This document shows, piece by piece, positions 35,646 to 46,488 of a DNA stretch of 64,000 nt. The stretch is from NCBI RefSeq assembly GCF_009834125.1, contig NZ_CP047146.1, forward strand, positions 7,286,501-7,350,500, written 5' to 3'. Each line of letters opens with the position of its first letter. Position 1 is the stretch's first letter. The notes below the pieces were generated by a model that saw nothing but the letters and a program-made list of their open reading frames with translations, made no database searches and was not told where the DNA came from. Source of the DNA: Streptomyces sp. GS7. Lineage in GTDB: Bacteria; Actinomycetota; Actinomycetes; Streptomycetales; Streptomycetaceae. The position numbers and the translations under genes were made by a program.

Positions 35646-36752
35646 CTACTGGCGGCCCTCTTCGTACTGCCGCAGCTGGTCGAGGTTGATCAGGCTGGTA
35701 TCGAAGAGGCTGGTCTCGTCCAGTGCGCCGGGGTGCTGCGCGGTGTGCTGGGGCTGCGCGGGCACCTGCGGCGGGAGGTAGCCGGTGTTCGGGTCGTAGC
35801 CCTGCTGGGTCTGCTGCTGGGCCTGCTGCCAGTCGTAGGCGTACGGGTCCTGGTGCTGGGCGTACGAGACCTGCTCGGGCTGCTGCTGGTAGGCGTAGAC
35901 GTCCGGCTGCTGGTAGGCGGCGGCCTGGTCGGTGTAGTAGACGGGCTGCGCCTGCTCGTGGAGCTGCTGCTCATGGTGCTGCTGGGGTGCGGAGTCGTGA
36001 CCGGCGCCGGCGGCGCCGATGCCCGCCAGGCCGGCCAGGTACTCGGCGTCGGCCTGCGGCGCGGTGGCGGACTGCGGGTCGCCCTGGGCCGCCAGGTGGG
36101 CGCCGAGCTCGTCGACGGCGCGGGCGCCCTGGAGCTTGTCGCGGCCCCGGCCGACCGCTTCGAGGGTCTTGGTCAGCACGGCCTGGAAGGCGCCGAACTT
36201 GGTGTCCACGTACTCGTCCGCGCGCCGCCTGAGGGTCTCCGGGTCGGAGCTGCGCTCGGGGGCCTCGGCGTCCGCCTGTGCGTCGTAGTCCGGCCCGTAG
36301 GACCCCGGGTCGAGGCCGAGCAGCTTCTCGCGGCCGCGGTCGACGGATCCGATGGTCTTGGTGAGGACGACCTCGAAGTTCGCGAGCTTGCTGTCCACAT
36401 AGTCGTCGGCCTGGGCGCGGATCTCCTCGGCCTCCCGGCGGGCCTCCGCCAGGATCCGGTCCGCCTCGTCCTGGGACTGCCGGGCGACCTCGGTGTCGGA
36501 GATCAGCGAACCGCGGTGGGCGTGCGCGGACTCGATGATCCGCTCCGCCTCGGCTCGCGCCTCCTCGACCATCTGCTCGCGCCCGCCGAGCAGTTCCTGG
36601 GCCTGCGCGAGGGAGCCGGGCAGGGCCGTGCGCACTTCCTCCAGCATGGCGAGCAGCTCGGCGCGGTTGACCACGCACGAGGCCGACATGGGCACGGACC
36701 GGGCACCGCCGACGGCTGCGACGATGTCGTCGAGCTTCTTCTGGACGTCCAC
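35646..36752 (-). CDS. DivIVA-like coiled-coil cell-division/polarity protein
   Basis: The 368-residue protein has a short N-terminal region (DVQKKLDDIVAAVGGARSVPM), then long coiled coils rich in Glu, Ala and Arg (about 30-200; EQMVEEARAEAERIIESAHA). A Gln/Tyr/Pro-rich tail with repeated QQ and YAY follows. It is usually annotated as a cell division initiation protein or as ATP synthase B-like. The GTG at 36752 is preferred over upstream frames lacking family similarity. The function is not established for this family. It lies between coaD and DUF177. Confidence 0.8.
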   Translation of the reverse strand: MDVQKKLDDIVAAVGGARSVPMSASCVVNRAELLAMLEEVRTALPGSLAQAQELLGGREQMVEEARAEAERIIESAHAHRGSLISDTEVARQSQDEADRILAEARREAEEIRAQADDYVDSKLANFEVVLTKTIGSVDRGREKLLGLDPGSYGPDYDAQADAEAPERSSDPETLRRRADEYVDTKFGAFQAVLTKTLEAVGRGRDKLQGARAVDELGAHLAAQGDPQSATAPQADAEYLAGLAGIGAAGAGHDSAPQQHHEQQLHEQAQPVYYTDQAAAYQQPDVYAYQQQPEQVSYAQHQDPYAYDWQQAQQQTQQGYDPNTGYLPPQVPAQPQHTAQHPGALDETSLFDTSLINLDQLRQYEEGRQ

Positions 36753-36891
36753 CTTGGACTCGCCACTCTCTGCAGGGTTGGAACGAGGGAACGGGACGAC
36801 TGTACGGCCAGGGACCCCCGGCCCGACACCTACTGACGCCCCATCAGAAGGCCTCCGGAGGCAGTCGGCCCGCACCGCGTCGCGGACCGGG

Positions 36892-38010
<1,119 letters not shown>

Positions 38011-38160
38011 TTACGTTGAGCATGGTCGGTGGTGCAGGGGCGGGCGCCCCGGTGGGCTCCCGCTCTCCCACGATATTCCGTCACCTGCGCGGCGGTGCCC
38101 GGCCGCGTCGCCCTCCGGCCGTGATCGATCTCACCCGGCGGGCACTCCCCCGCCCTGCCG

Positions 38161-41100
38161 TCAGCCCTTGTCCAGATACTGCTCCCGTTCGTCGTCCAGC
38201 AGCGCCGACAGCGCGGTGCGCAGCTCCGGATAGCCGGTCAGCTCGGGGTCGGCGGCGACCACCGCGGTGGCCTCCTCGCGGGCCGCCGCGATCACCTCCT
38301 CGTCCTCGATGACGGCGAGCATGCGCAGCGAGGAGCGGACGCCGGACTGGGCCTGGCCGAGGACATCACCCTCGCGCCGCTGTTCGAGGTCGATACGGGA
38401 GAGCTCGAAGCCGTCGAGGGTGGCGGCGACCGCGGCGAGCCGGGCGCGCGCCGGGCTGGCCTCGGGCATCTCGCTGACCAGCAGGCACAGGCCGGGCGCG
38501 GAGCCGCGGCCCACCCGGCCGCGCAGCTGGTGCAGCTGGGAGACGCCGAAGCGGTCCGCGTCCATGATCACCATGGCGGTGGCGTTCGGGACGTTCACGC
38601 CGACCTCGATGACGGTGGTGGCGACCAGCACGTCCAGCTCGCCGGCGGCGAACCGGCGCATCACGGCGTCCTTGTCGTCCGGGGCCATCCGGCCGTGCAG
38701 CGCCGCCACCCGCAGCCCTTCGAGCGGGCCCCTGGCCAGCTGGTCGGCGATCTCGAGGACGGCGAGCGGCGGTCGCTTCTCCGCGATGTCCTCCGGTGAA
38801 CCGGCCGTGGCCGCCCCGCCCTTGGCGCCCGCCGCGCCCTTCTTCCCGCCCTTGGCGGCGACTTCGTCCTCGTCGTCGCCGATCCGCGGGCACACCACAT
38901 ACGCCTGGTGCCCGGCGGCCACCTCTTCGCGGACCCGCTCCCAGGCGCGGGCGAGGAAGTGCGGCTTGTCCTTGGCGGGCACCACATGGCTGGCGATCGG
39001 CGAGCGCCCGGCGGGGAGTTGGTCCAGGACCGAGGTCTCCAGATCGCCGAAGACGGTCATGGCGACCGTGCGCGGAATCGGGGTCGCGGTCATCACCAGG
39101 AGATGCGGCGTGCGCTTCTCCCCCTGGGAGTTGTTCCCCTTGCCGCGCAGGGCGTCGCGCTGCTCGACGCCGAAGCGGTGCTGCTCGTCGACGACGACCA
39201 GGCCCAGGTCGTGGAACTGCACCTTGTCCTCGATCAGCGCATGCGTGCCGATGACGATGCCGGCCTCGCCGGTGACCAGGTCGAGCAGCGCCTGGCGCCG
39301 GGCCGCGACGCCCATCGAGCCGGTCAGCAGCACCACTTTGGTGCCCTGGTCGGAGCCGCCCAGCATCCCGCCCTCGGCCAACTCCCCCATCATCTCCGTG
39401 ACGGAGCGGTGGTGCTGCTGGGCCAGCACCTCGGTCGGTGCGAGCATCGCGGCCTGGCCGCCGCTGTCCACCACGCCGAGCATGGCGCGCAGCGCGACCA
39501 TGGTGTTGTGCGTGACGGTGAAGTGGTCGGTCACGTAGGCGCGGCTCGGGTGGGCGACGCTGATGCACTGGACGGGCTTGCGGCCCACGTGCTCGACGGC
39601 CTCGACGGTGCGCCGGAAGCCGCTGTCGCCCTCGGGGGGCGCCCACGCGCCGCCGGCCTCCCGGAACGGCGGATACGCGGCCGGCAGCGCCACGTGCACC
39701 CTGCAGGAACCGTCCGGCACGCGCGCGATCCGGGCGCAGCCGCCCAGGGAGCGCACCAGCCACGCGAGGTCACCGGCCAGCGGGGCGGGCGCCCCGCGGA
39801 ACACCGCGGCGGCTCCCGCGGGCTCGCCCCCGGCGTCCATCAGGCCCTGCACCAGCGCCAGCCGGTCCTTGAGCGGTGCGTTGCGGCAGGCGTCCGGGAC
39901 CCGGCGTCCGTGCGCGCTCCCGCCGCCCAGGTCCAGCCCCAGGAGGTACGGATCGTGCGGGCGGTCCCCGCCGCCTTCGAGGTCCACCGGCGTGGCCGGC
40001 GCGATGGACCACCGGGGCCGGCCGTCGGGGCCCAGCAGATCGGCCCGCAGCTCGCGGGTGGTCAGCACCCGCTCCCCCGTGCTGCGGGAGCCGACGATCC
40101 ACAGATGCTCGTCGTCGGCCTCGACGCGGCTGCCGTCGGACAGCACCAGCCGCCAGACCTCCCGCTCGCCCTGCGGGAAGACGCCGTCCACCAGGGCGAT
40201 CCCGCCGTCCGGCACCACCACTTCGGTGCCGGGGGCCATCTCCCCCATGGGCCGGAAGCCGCGCGGGGTCAGCACCAGGGCGTCCAGCGGCTGCGCCTTG
40301 CCGGAGCCGACCTCGCCCTGGAGGAGGCGGTGCATGGGGTGTTCCGTCGCCAGGTCGTCGAAGATCTCCCGGCTGACCTTCTGCTGGCCGTCGGTGAGCG
40401 TGAACGGCAGCCGGGCGTCGAACGCGTCGAGGATGCCGCCCTCGGTCACCGCCCGCGCCACGGCGGGGAGTTGGGTCTCGGCGAAGCGGCGCCGGGCCAG
40501 CGCGATCTGGAGGACGAACGCCTCGTCCCACTTCAGCCGGGCGCGCGCGCCCGCGATGTCCGCCTTGCTGCCCGGCCGGTGGATCTTCAGCAGCGCCTCG
40601 GGGAGCGGGATCAGCGCCCGGCCCTCGCGCAGCGCCGCGGGCAGCGGGTCGACGGCGTCCCGGGCGCTGGGCAGCACCGCGTCGACCGCCTTGGCGAGCT
40701 TCCAGGACGCCATTTGCTGGCAGGCCGGGTAGATCGGCATCAGCTGATTGGCGAATGCGTCGACCGCTCCCGCCTCGCTGTCGGCGTCGCGGTCGAGGAG
40801 TTGGTATTCGGGATGGGCGAGCTGGAGTTTGCGGTTGAAGACGGACACCTTGCCCGCGAACATCGCGCGCTTTCCCGGCAGCAGCTCTTTGTGCGGTTTG
40901 TGGATGCCCTTGCCGAAGAAGACCAGCTGGAGACGGCCGCTGCCGTCCGTGAGGGTCACTTCCAGCCGCTGGCCGCGGCCGTGGTTGAACGTGAGGACGC
41001 GGGCGTCGGCGACCTGGGCGACGACGGTGACGTGCTCGTCCAGCGGGAGATCGGCCAGCCGGGTCAGCTCACCGCGCTCGGCATAGCGCCGGGGATAGTG

Positions 41101-41202
41101 GTGCAACAGATCGCCGACCGTATGCAGGTCGAGATGCTCGGCCAGCACCTTCGCGGTGGTGCCGCCGAGGATTTTCTTCAGGGGTTCGTCGAGCGCTGCC
41201 AC
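38161..41202 (-). CDS. recG: ATP-dependent DNA helicase RecG, interrupted by an intein
   Basis: RecG remodels stalled forks and Holliday junctions. The 1013-residue precursor is about 260 residues longer than normal RecG, because an in-frame intein splits motif I (GEVGSGK | TMVALRAML). Extein features are an N-terminal wedge/OB domain, DExH box VVDEQHRFGVEQRDAL, TATPIPRTVAM, and QLRGRVGRG. The GTG at 41202 follows AGG by about 6 nt. Without protein splicing the Walker A Lys-Thr pair would be separated, so activity depends on removal of the intein. Confidence 0.95.
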   Translation of the reverse strand: MAALDEPLKKILGGTTAKVLAEHLDLHTVGDLLHHYPRRYAERGELTRLADLPLDEHVTVVAQVADARVLTFNHGRGQRLEVTLTDGSGRLQLVFFGKGIHKPHKELLPGKRAMFAGKVSVFNRKLQLAHPEYQLLDRDADSEAGAVDAFANQLMPIYPACQQMASWKLAKAVDAVLPSARDAVDPLPAALREGRALIPLPEALLKIHRPGSKADIAGARARLKWDEAFVLQIALARRRFAETQLPAVARAVTEGGILDAFDARLPFTLTDGQQKVSREIFDDLATEHPMHRLLQGEVGSGKAQPLDALVLTPRGFRPMGEMAPGTEVVVPDGGIALVDGVFPQGEREVWRLVLSDGSRVEADDEHLWIVGSRSTGERVLTTRELRADLLGPDGRPRWSIAPATPVDLEGGGDRPHDPYLLGLDLGGGSAHGRRVPDACRNAPLKDRLALVQGLMDAGGEPAGAAAVFRGAPAPLAGDLAWLVRSLGGCARIARVPDGSCRVHVALPAAYPPFREAGGAWAPPEGDSGFRRTVEAVEHVGRKPVQCISVAHPSRAYVTDHFTVTHNTMVALRAMLGVVDSGGQAAMLAPTEVLAQQHHRSVTEMMGELAEGGMLGGSDQGTKVVLLTGSMGVAARRQALLDLVTGEAGIVIGTHALIEDKVQFHDLGLVVVDEQHRFGVEQRDALRGKGNNSQGEKRTPHLLVMTATPIPRTVAMTVFGDLETSVLDQLPAGRSPIASHVVPAKDKPHFLARAWERVREEVAAGHQAYVVCPRIGDDEDEVAAKGGKKGAAGAKGGAATAGSPEDIAEKRPPLAVLEIADQLARGPLEGLRVAALHGRMAPDDKDAVMRRFAAGELDVLVATTVIEVGVNVPNATAMVIMDADRFGVSQLHQLRGRVGRGSAPGLCLLVSEMPEASPARARLAAVAATLDGFELSRIDLEQRREGDVLGQAQSGVRSSLRMLAVIEDEEVIAAAREEATAVVAADPELTGYPELRTALSALLDDEREQYLDKG
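39505..40296 (-). other. Class 3-type intein in the RecG P-loop
   Basis: The insert covers 264 codons. It starts with Ala rather than Cys or Ser (AQPLDALVLTPRGF) and ends in THN before extein Thr. In intein numbering it has Trp66 (DDEHLW), Cys244 (VQCISV) and Thr262 (THN), the W-C-T triad known for class 3 inteins, which start splicing from the block F Cys. The middle keeps two decayed LAGLIDADG-like segments (LLGLDLGGGS at about 118-127, LVQGLMDAGG at about 148-157). Their catalytic acids appear lost or shifted, so the homing endonuclease is probably dead. Confidence 0.9.
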
Positions 41203-41338
41203 GCAACCTATTGCACACCACGCCACTGACAGCGGGCCACAATCACCGCATTCCCCGGCCCGCCGTTCACCGGCGTTCCGCGGAGGCGGTGAGGGATGTT
41301 GAGAGGCGGTGAGAGATGGTGAGAGGCGGCTATTTCGA

Positions 41339-43009
41339 CTATTCGACGCCGATCAGCAGCGGTGCCGCATACTCGCCGCCTTCGTAGACGACGGTGTCCA
41401 CCGCGAGATAGCGCTCCCGTACATGCCGCTCCAGCCGGTCGGCGAGGGAATCGGGAACATCCGCGCCGAGGACCAGGGTGACCATTTCGCCGCCCGCGGA
41501 GAGCATCCGGTCGAGCACCGTCATCGCGGTCCGGGTGAGGTCGGGGCCGATCACCGCGACATCGCCGTCGATCAGGCCGAGGACGTCCCCGGCCTGGCAG
41601 ACCCCGGCCATCGTCCAGGACTGCCGCTCGGCGACCGCCAGCTCGGCGTAGCGGGTGGCGCCGGCCGCCGCGGTCATCGCCACCACGTCCTCGTCGAAGC
41701 TGCGGCCCGGCTCGTGCACGGCCAGCGCCGCCAGGCCCTGCACGGCGGAGCGGGTGGGGATCAGGGCGACCCGCACGCCCTCGGTGCGGGCCTGCTCGGC
41801 GGCGGCCGCCGCGGTGTGCCGCAGCTCGGGGTCGTTGGGCAGCAGCATCACCTCGCGGGCGCGGGCCTGCCGGATCGCCTGCACCAGTTCCCCGCTGGCG
41901 GGCGGCTCCCCGGGGCGTACCGGGACCGGGGTGGCGCCGGCCTGCGCGCAGAGCCCGGCGAGCCCGGCGCCCGGGACCACGGTGACCACGGCGCGGGCCG
42001 CCAGGGCGGGCTCCTCGGCGCGGGTGGCGCCGCCGAAGTGGGTGATCCGGATCCGGTACGGGCGGCCCGCCTCGATACCGGCCTCCACCGCCGCCCCGGC
42101 GTCGTCGACGTGCACGTGGACGTGCCACAGGCCGTCCCCGCCGACCACCACGAGCGAGTCGCCGAGCCGGTCGAGCCGGGCCCGCAGCCGGGCCACTTGG
42201 GCGTCGCCGGCCTCCAGGAGGTAGATCACCTCGAAGGCGGGACCGCCGGCGTGCGGGTCGGCGCAGCCGTCGGCTCCGGGGCCTTCCGGGCGCGGTACCC
42301 CGCAGCCGGCCGCCTCGGGGAGCGGGGCGTCGGCCCGTATGGCGACGGGGGCCGCGGAGACCTCCCCGGACAGCGCGGCGGCGAGCGCGCCCAGCAGGGC
42401 GACGAGTCCGCAGCCGCCCGCGTCCACGACGCCGGCCCGCCCCAGGACCGCGAGCTGCCCCGGGGTGGCCTGCAGCGCGTCGTTCGCACCCCGGTGGGCG
42501 GCCCGGGCGACCTCGGCCGGCTCGGCGGTCTCGGCCACGGCCCGCTCCGCGGCGTCGGCGGCGGCGGTCGCCACCGACAGCACGGTGCCCTCCACGGGGT
42601 GCGCGACCGCCTCGTACGCCGCGGCGGCGGCGCGGCGCAGGGCCCGCCGCAGGGCGTCGGCGGAGCCCGGCCCGGCGTCCGGGGCGACCGCCAGCACCTG
42701 GGTCATGCCGCGCAGCAGCTGGGCGAGGATGGTGCCGGAGTTGCCCCGCGCCCCTATGAGGGCGCCGTGTGCCATGGCGCCGATGGCGTCGGCGAGGGCG
42801 GGGGCGGTGCCCGCGGAGGCGTGGCCGTCGAAGGCGGCCTCGACGGCGCGGGCGGCCGATTCGAGGGTCAGGTAGAGGTTGGTGCCGGTGTCGCCGTCGG
42901 CCACCGGGTAGACGTTGATCGCGTCGATCCGCTCCCGTTCCCGGCCGAGCGCCTCCAGGGCCAGTTCGCACCAGGTGCGGACGGCGGCGGCGTCGAGCGG
43001 GTACGGCAC
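41339..43009 (-). CDS. DAK2 domain / YloV-like (FakA-type) protein
   Basis: The 556-residue protein has an N-terminal DAK2 domain (INVYPVADGDTGTNLYLTLESA, the nucleotide/metal Asp-rich motif; GARGNSGTILAQLLRG) and a C-terminal DegV-linked YloV half (WHVHVHVDDAGAAVEAG, VLGADVPDSLADRL). Relatives include FakA, the kinase for exogenous fatty acids with FakB. The GTG at 43009 follows AGGAGGA. It lies between rpmB and recG, a conserved actinomycete order. The substrate here is not shown. Confidence 0.85.
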   Translation of the reverse strand: MPYPLDAAAVRTWCELALEALGRERERIDAINVYPVADGDTGTNLYLTLESAARAVEAAFDGHASAGTAPALADAIGAMAHGALIGARGNSGTILAQLLRGMTQVLAVAPDAGPGSADALRRALRRAAAAAYEAVAHPVEGTVLSVATAAADAAERAVAETAEPAEVARAAHRGANDALQATPGQLAVLGRAGVVDAGGCGLVALLGALAAALSGEVSAAPVAIRADAPLPEAAGCGVPRPEGPGADGCADPHAGGPAFEVIYLLEAGDAQVARLRARLDRLGDSLVVVGGDGLWHVHVHVDDAGAAVEAGIEAGRPYRIRITHFGGATRAEEPALAARAVVTVVPGAGLAGLCAQAGATPVPVRPGEPPASGELVQAIRQARAREVMLLPNDPELRHTAAAAAEQARTEGVRVALIPTRSAVQGLAALAVHEPGRSFDEDVVAMTAAAGATRYAELAVAERQSWTMAGVCQAGDVLGLIDGDVAVIGPDLTRTAMTVLDRMLSAGGEMVTLVLGADVPDSLADRLERHVRERYLAVDTVVYEGGEYAAPLLIGVE

Positions 43010-43241
43010 GTCGTCCTCCTGGATCGTGGGATGCACCGCACAGTAGCCGCGGTCCGGTGAGGAGGCCGGGGCGGGGGCCGGGAGGTGCGTGATAGTTTCG
43101 CTCTGCGGGAGCGGCCGTTGTATGCTGCTCCGGTTGCCCGATGAAAATCGGGCCATTCCTCTCCTGTCGGCGCCGGCACGGCAATGCACTCGGCCCGGTG
43201 GGATTTCACCGTAAGTGCATCTGAAGTCTTTGGAGTGACCC

Positions 43242-43427
43242 GTGGCTGCCAACTGCGACGTCTGCGGCAAGGGGCCGGGCTTCGGCAAGAGTGTCTCGCA
43301 CTCGCACCGCCGCACCAACCGTCGTTGGAACCCCAACATCCAGACGGTTCGTGCAGTGGTCGGGCGCACGCCGAAGAAGCTGAACGCCTGCACCTCGTGC
43401 ATCAAGGCCGGCAAGGTCTCGCGCTGA
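43242..43427 (+). CDS. rpmB: Ribosomal protein L28 (zinc-binding form)
   Basis: The 61-residue protein begins [28 protein letters not shown] and ends with [12 protein letters not shown]. The two CxxC pairs mark the zinc-containing paralogue. Streptomyces often has a second, zinc-free copy under Zur control, so this one is likely the housekeeping form; that is inference. The GTG start has GGAG upstream. It is divergent from the DAK2 gene and ends at a strong terminator. Confidence 0.96.
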   Translation: MAANCDVCGKGPGFGKSVSHSHRRTNRRWNPNIQTVRAVVGRTPKKLNACTSCIKAGKVSR

Positions 43428-43464
43428 CGACTTAGCCGTAGCGCAGCCAAGCCGGTTGCTTGTG

Positions 43465-43496
43465 AAGCCGGTCCACCTCCGTGGTGGGCCGGCTTT
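43465..43496. terminator. Bidirectional terminator between rpmB and thiD
   Basis: A stem of AAGCCGG-tCCACC with GGTGGg-CCGGCTT, 13 bp with one G.U pair, ends in TTT on the plus strand. It lies 38 bp past rpmB and before the convergent thiD stop codon. Confidence 0.85.
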
Positions 43497-43544
43497 CGCC
43501 TTTCCCGGTGGCGGGCCGGACCGGGCCGGCCTCGGGCGGCCGGG

Positions 43545-44375
43545 TCAGCCGCGCAGCCGCCAGCCGTGGTCGACCGGCCCGATGCCGGCGCCCAGCCGGA
43601 AGCCGGCCGCGATCGCGCCGGTGACGTACTCCTTCGCCGCCGCTGCGGCCTGCGGGACGGTGTCCCCCGCGGCGAGCCGGGCGGCGAGCGCGCTGGCGAG
43701 CGTGCAGCCGGTGCCGTGGGTGTGCCGGTTGTCGTGGCGGGGGGCGCGCAGCCAGTGCTCCTCGCTGCCGTCGGTGAGCAGATCGACGGCGTCGACCGCC
43801 GGTGCCGGGCCGCCGTCCGCTTCCGCGGTACCGCCCGGCAGATGGCCGCCCTTGATGAGCGCCCAGCGCGGCCCGAAGGACAGGATCGCGTCGGCCGCGC
43901 GCCGCATGTCGGCCGGTGTGCGGACCCGTACGCCGGTCAGCTGGGCCACCTCGTCCAGGTTGGGCGTGGCCACCGTCGCCGTCGGCAGGAGCGTGCCGCG
44001 GACCGCGTCCAGGGCGGAGGCGGCGAGCAGTGCGTCGCCGTGCTTGGAGATGCCCACGGGGTCGACGACGACCGGCACGGAGAGGCCGGCGAGGAGTTCC
44101 GCGACGGTGGTGACCAGTTCGGCCGAGGACAGCATCCCGGTCTTCACGGCCTGGACGCCGATGTCGTCGACGACGCTGCGGAACTGGGCGCGCACGGCGT
44201 CCGCGGGCAGTTCCCACGCGCCCTGCACGCCCAGCGAGTTCTGTGCGGTGACCGCGGTGAGCACGCTCATGCCGTGGGCGCCCAGGGCCAGCATCGTCTT
44301 CAGGTCGGCCTGGATGCCCGCGCCGCCGCCGGAGTCGGAGCCGGCGACGGTCAGCACGCGGGGAGGTGTGCGCAT
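43545..44375 (-). CDS. thiD: Hydroxymethylpyrimidine/phosphomethylpyrimidine kinase
   Basis: ThiD phosphorylates HMP twice to HMP-PP in thiamine synthesis. The 276-residue ribokinase-like enzyme shows [46 protein letters not shown], and the anion-hole [12 protein letters not shown]. It begins 9 bp after thiL and shares its transcript. No TPP riboswitch is visible upstream of thiL. Confidence 0.95.
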   Translation of the reverse strand: MRTPPRVLTVAGSDSGGGAGIQADLKTMLALGAHGMSVLTAVTAQNSLGVQGAWELPADAVRAQFRSVVDDIGVQAVKTGMLSSAELVTTVAELLAGLSVPVVVDPVGISKHGDALLAASALDAVRGTLLPTATVATPNLDEVAQLTGVRVRTPADMRRAADAILSFGPRWALIKGGHLPGGTAEADGGPAPAVDAVDLLTDGSEEHWLRAPRHDNRHTHGTGCTLASALAARLAAGDTVPQAAAAAKEYVTGAIAAGFRLGAGIGPVDHGWRLRG

Positions 44376-44384
44376 GCGGCGAAT

Positions 44385-45353
44385 CTACTCCGCGTCCGCG
44401 GTGTCCCCGAAGTGGTCCCAGCCGGCGCTCGCCCAGGGAGCGCCGTCGACGGTCACCTGGGGCAGCGCGGAGGGGTTGAGGACCTCGCCGATGACCTTCC
44501 AGCGGGCGGGCAGCTTCACGTCGGGCGGGAAGGTGGCCACGATGGCGTGGTCCTCGCCGCCGTTCAGCACCCACTGCATCGGATCCACGCCGACCGCCGT
44601 ACCGATATCGGACATCTGCGAGGGGATGTCGATGCTGGCGGACCGCAGGTCGATACGGACCTTGCTGGCCTCCGCGATGTGCCCGAGGTCGGCGACCAGC
44701 CCGTCGCTGACGTCGGTCATGGCGGTGGCGCCGAGCCCCGCCGCGGCCGGGCCCGCGTGGTACGGCGGCTCGGGGCGGCGGTGCGCCTCCACGAAGGCGC
44801 GCGGGGAGCGGAACCCGCGGGAGAGCACCGCGTGGCCGGCGGCGGACCAACCGAGCCAGCCGGTCACCGCGACGACGTCGCCGGGCTGCGCGCCGGCCCG
44901 GGTGACCGGCTCCTGGTTGCGCAGGTCGCCGAGGGCGGTGATGGCGACGGTGATGGTGTCGCCGCGGACCACGTCCCCGCCGACCACCGCGGCGCCGGCC
45001 ACCTGGCACTCGTCGCGCAGCCCGTCCATCAGCTCGGTGGCCCAGGTCGCGGGCAGCTCCGCGGGGACGACCAGGCCCAGCAGGATGGCGGTGGGCACCG
45101 CGCCCATCGCCGCGATATCGGCCAGGTTCTGCGCGGCGGCCTTGCGGCCCACGTCGTAGGCGGTGGACCAGTCGCGGCGGAAGTGCCGTCCTTCGAGGAG
45201 AACGTCGGTACTGGCGACGACCCTGCGGTCCGGCGCGGTGACCACCGCGGCGTCGTCCCCCGGCCCGATCCGTACGGCGGGGGTGGAGGTGAGCCGGGAG
45301 GTGAGCTCCCTGATCAGCCCGAATTCCCCCAGCTCGCCCACGGTGCCCTTCAT
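44385..45353 (-). CDS. thiL: Thiamine-monophosphate kinase
   Basis: ThiL makes thiamine pyrophosphate from thiamine monophosphate and ATP. The 322 residues begin MKGTVGELGEFGLIRELT and include GPGDDAAVV (metal/nucleotide Asp), DVLLEGRHFRRDW, VGRKAAAQNLADIAAMGA, and GGEDHAIV. GGAAGGG lies about 8 nt before the ATG at 45353. It is the first gene of thiL-thiD and divergent from the RAM-domain gene. Confidence 0.95.
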   Translation of the reverse strand: MKGTVGELGEFGLIRELTSRLTSTPAVRIGPGDDAAVVTAPDRRVVASTDVLLEGRHFRRDWSTAYDVGRKAAAQNLADIAAMGAVPTAILLGLVVPAELPATWATELMDGLRDECQVAGAAVVGGDVVRGDTITVAITALGDLRNQEPVTRAGAQPGDVVAVTGWLGWSAAGHAVLSRGFRSPRAFVEAHRRPEPPYHAGPAAAGLGATAMTDVSDGLVADLGHIAEASKVRIDLRSASIDIPSQMSDIGTAVGVDPMQWVLNGGEDHAIVATFPPDVKLPARWKVIGEVLNPSALPQVTVDGAPWASAGWDHFGDTADAE

Positions 45354-45511
45354 GCTGTTGCCCTTCCCATGTGTACGGACGGTCCGTACGTGGCTGACGA
45401 CTGCGCCGCACTTGCCGTGTTCACCGCGCGGGTCTCCCCGCTCCGCTCGGTGACGCGGTACCGTGGCGTCCCTTCTTCCCACATGATCCTCGTAGCCGCC
45501 CTGGAGGTTCC

Positions 45512-45745
45512 GTGGTACAGGCTTACATCCTGATCCAGACCGAGGTCGGCAGAGCCTCGGCGGTGGCCGAAGTGATCGCGAAGATCCCCGGCGTCCTGCA
45601 GGCCGAGGACGTCACCGGTCCCTACGACGTCATCGTGCGCGCGCAGGCCGACACGGTCGACGAACTGGGGCGCATGGTGGTCGCGAAGGTCCAGCAAGTA
45701 GAGGGCATCACGCGCACGCTCACCTGCCCGGTCGTCCATCTCTAG
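45512..45745 (+). CDS. Stand-alone Lrp/AsnC ligand-binding (RAM) domain protein
   Basis: The 77-residue protein is just the alpha/beta RAM domain: AYILIQTEVGRASAVAEVIAKIPGV, then DVTGPYDVIVRAQADTVDELGRMV. The DNA-binding half of Lrp is absent, so it cannot bind DNA alone. Such proteins can bind amino acids or pair with full-length Lrp regulators. The GTG start has TGGAGG ahead. It precedes the DUF3515 gene by 9 bp and probably shares its transcript. Confidence 0.92.
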   Translation: MVQAYILIQTEVGRASAVAEVIAKIPGVLQAEDVTGPYDVIVRAQADTVDELGRMVVAKVQQVEGITRTLTCPVVHL

Positions 45746-45754
45746 CTCCCCCGT

Positions 45755-46246
45755 ATGCTCGGCCGGGTGATACGTGCACGACGCCGGTACCTGGCCCTGC
45801 CCCTGCTAGCCGTGCTGTTCGGGGCGGTCGGCTGCTCGTCCGCGACGCACGTGGCGGCGCCCTCCCCCGAGGGCGACGCCGCGCAGCACTGCCGGGCGCT
45901 CCACAAGGCGCTGCCGCAGACCGTGAACGGCCTGAAGCGGGGTATCGCCGAGCCGGTCTCGGACTTCACTGCCATATGGGGCGATCCTGCCGTGGAGCTG
46001 CGCTGCGGAGTGCCGAAGCCGGACGTGCTGAGGTACGGGAGTGAACATTACAACGCCAACCCCGACGCGGCGGAAGTCAACGGCGTCCAGTGGCTCTTCG
46101 AGAAGCAGGACGACGGCTACCGCTTCACGACGGTGCTGCGGAAGGTCTACGTCGAGGTGACGGTGCCGGGGAAGTACGCCCCCGAGGTCGATGTGCTCCC
46201 CGACCTCGCGAACGCCGTGAAGAAGGCCATTCCGGCCGGGGTCTAG
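45755..46246 (+). CDS. DUF3515 lipoprotein
   Basis: The 163-residue protein begins with a basic n-region, a hydrophobic core (ALPLLAVLFGAVG) and a lipobox ending in GC (about residue 27), typical of a secreted lipoprotein. The rest matches the actinobacterial DUF3515 family (HCRALHKALPQTVNG; AIWGDPAVELRCGV). The function is unknown. An internal GTG 4 codons in could also start translation. Confidence 0.88.
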   Translation: MLGRVIRARRRYLALPLLAVLFGAVGCSSATHVAAPSPEGDAAQHCRALHKALPQTVNGLKRGIAEPVSDFTAIWGDPAVELRCGVPKPDVLRYGSEHYNANPDAAEVNGVQWLFEKQDDGYRFTTVLRKVYVEVTVPGKYAPEVDVLPDLANAVKKAIPAGV

Positions 46247-46404
46247 GGGCAGCACAGCAAGACGTCCGGGGCCTCTCCGGTCCCGGCCCGTCGCACAGGC
46301 CCTGGGGCTCCGGCCGGGGTCCGGCGTCCGTCCGCCCCTGCCCCGTTCCGCCCCTCACCCATCGGACCGGCCCCCGGGCGGCAGTCCTTGGCGGCAACCC
46401 TGTG

Positions 46405-46421
46405 CGGTGCGCAGCGCACCG
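46405..46421. terminator. Hairpin between the DUF3515 gene and ddl
   Basis: CGGTGCGC-a-GCGCACCG, an exact 8-bp palindrome about one base, lies in the 285-bp gap between convergent genes. Together with the palindrome at 46489 it may end both transcripts. Confidence 0.45.
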
Positions 46422-46488
46422 GACCAGGGCGGCGCGTACCGGAATACGGCCCGGCCGGGCCGCGTTGGGCCCCGCAGGGGGCGCGCGC

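Noticed and set aside
44376..45511. TPP riboswitch for thiL-thiD
   Set aside because: No Thi-box (CUGAGA-type) sequence is present upstream of thiL.
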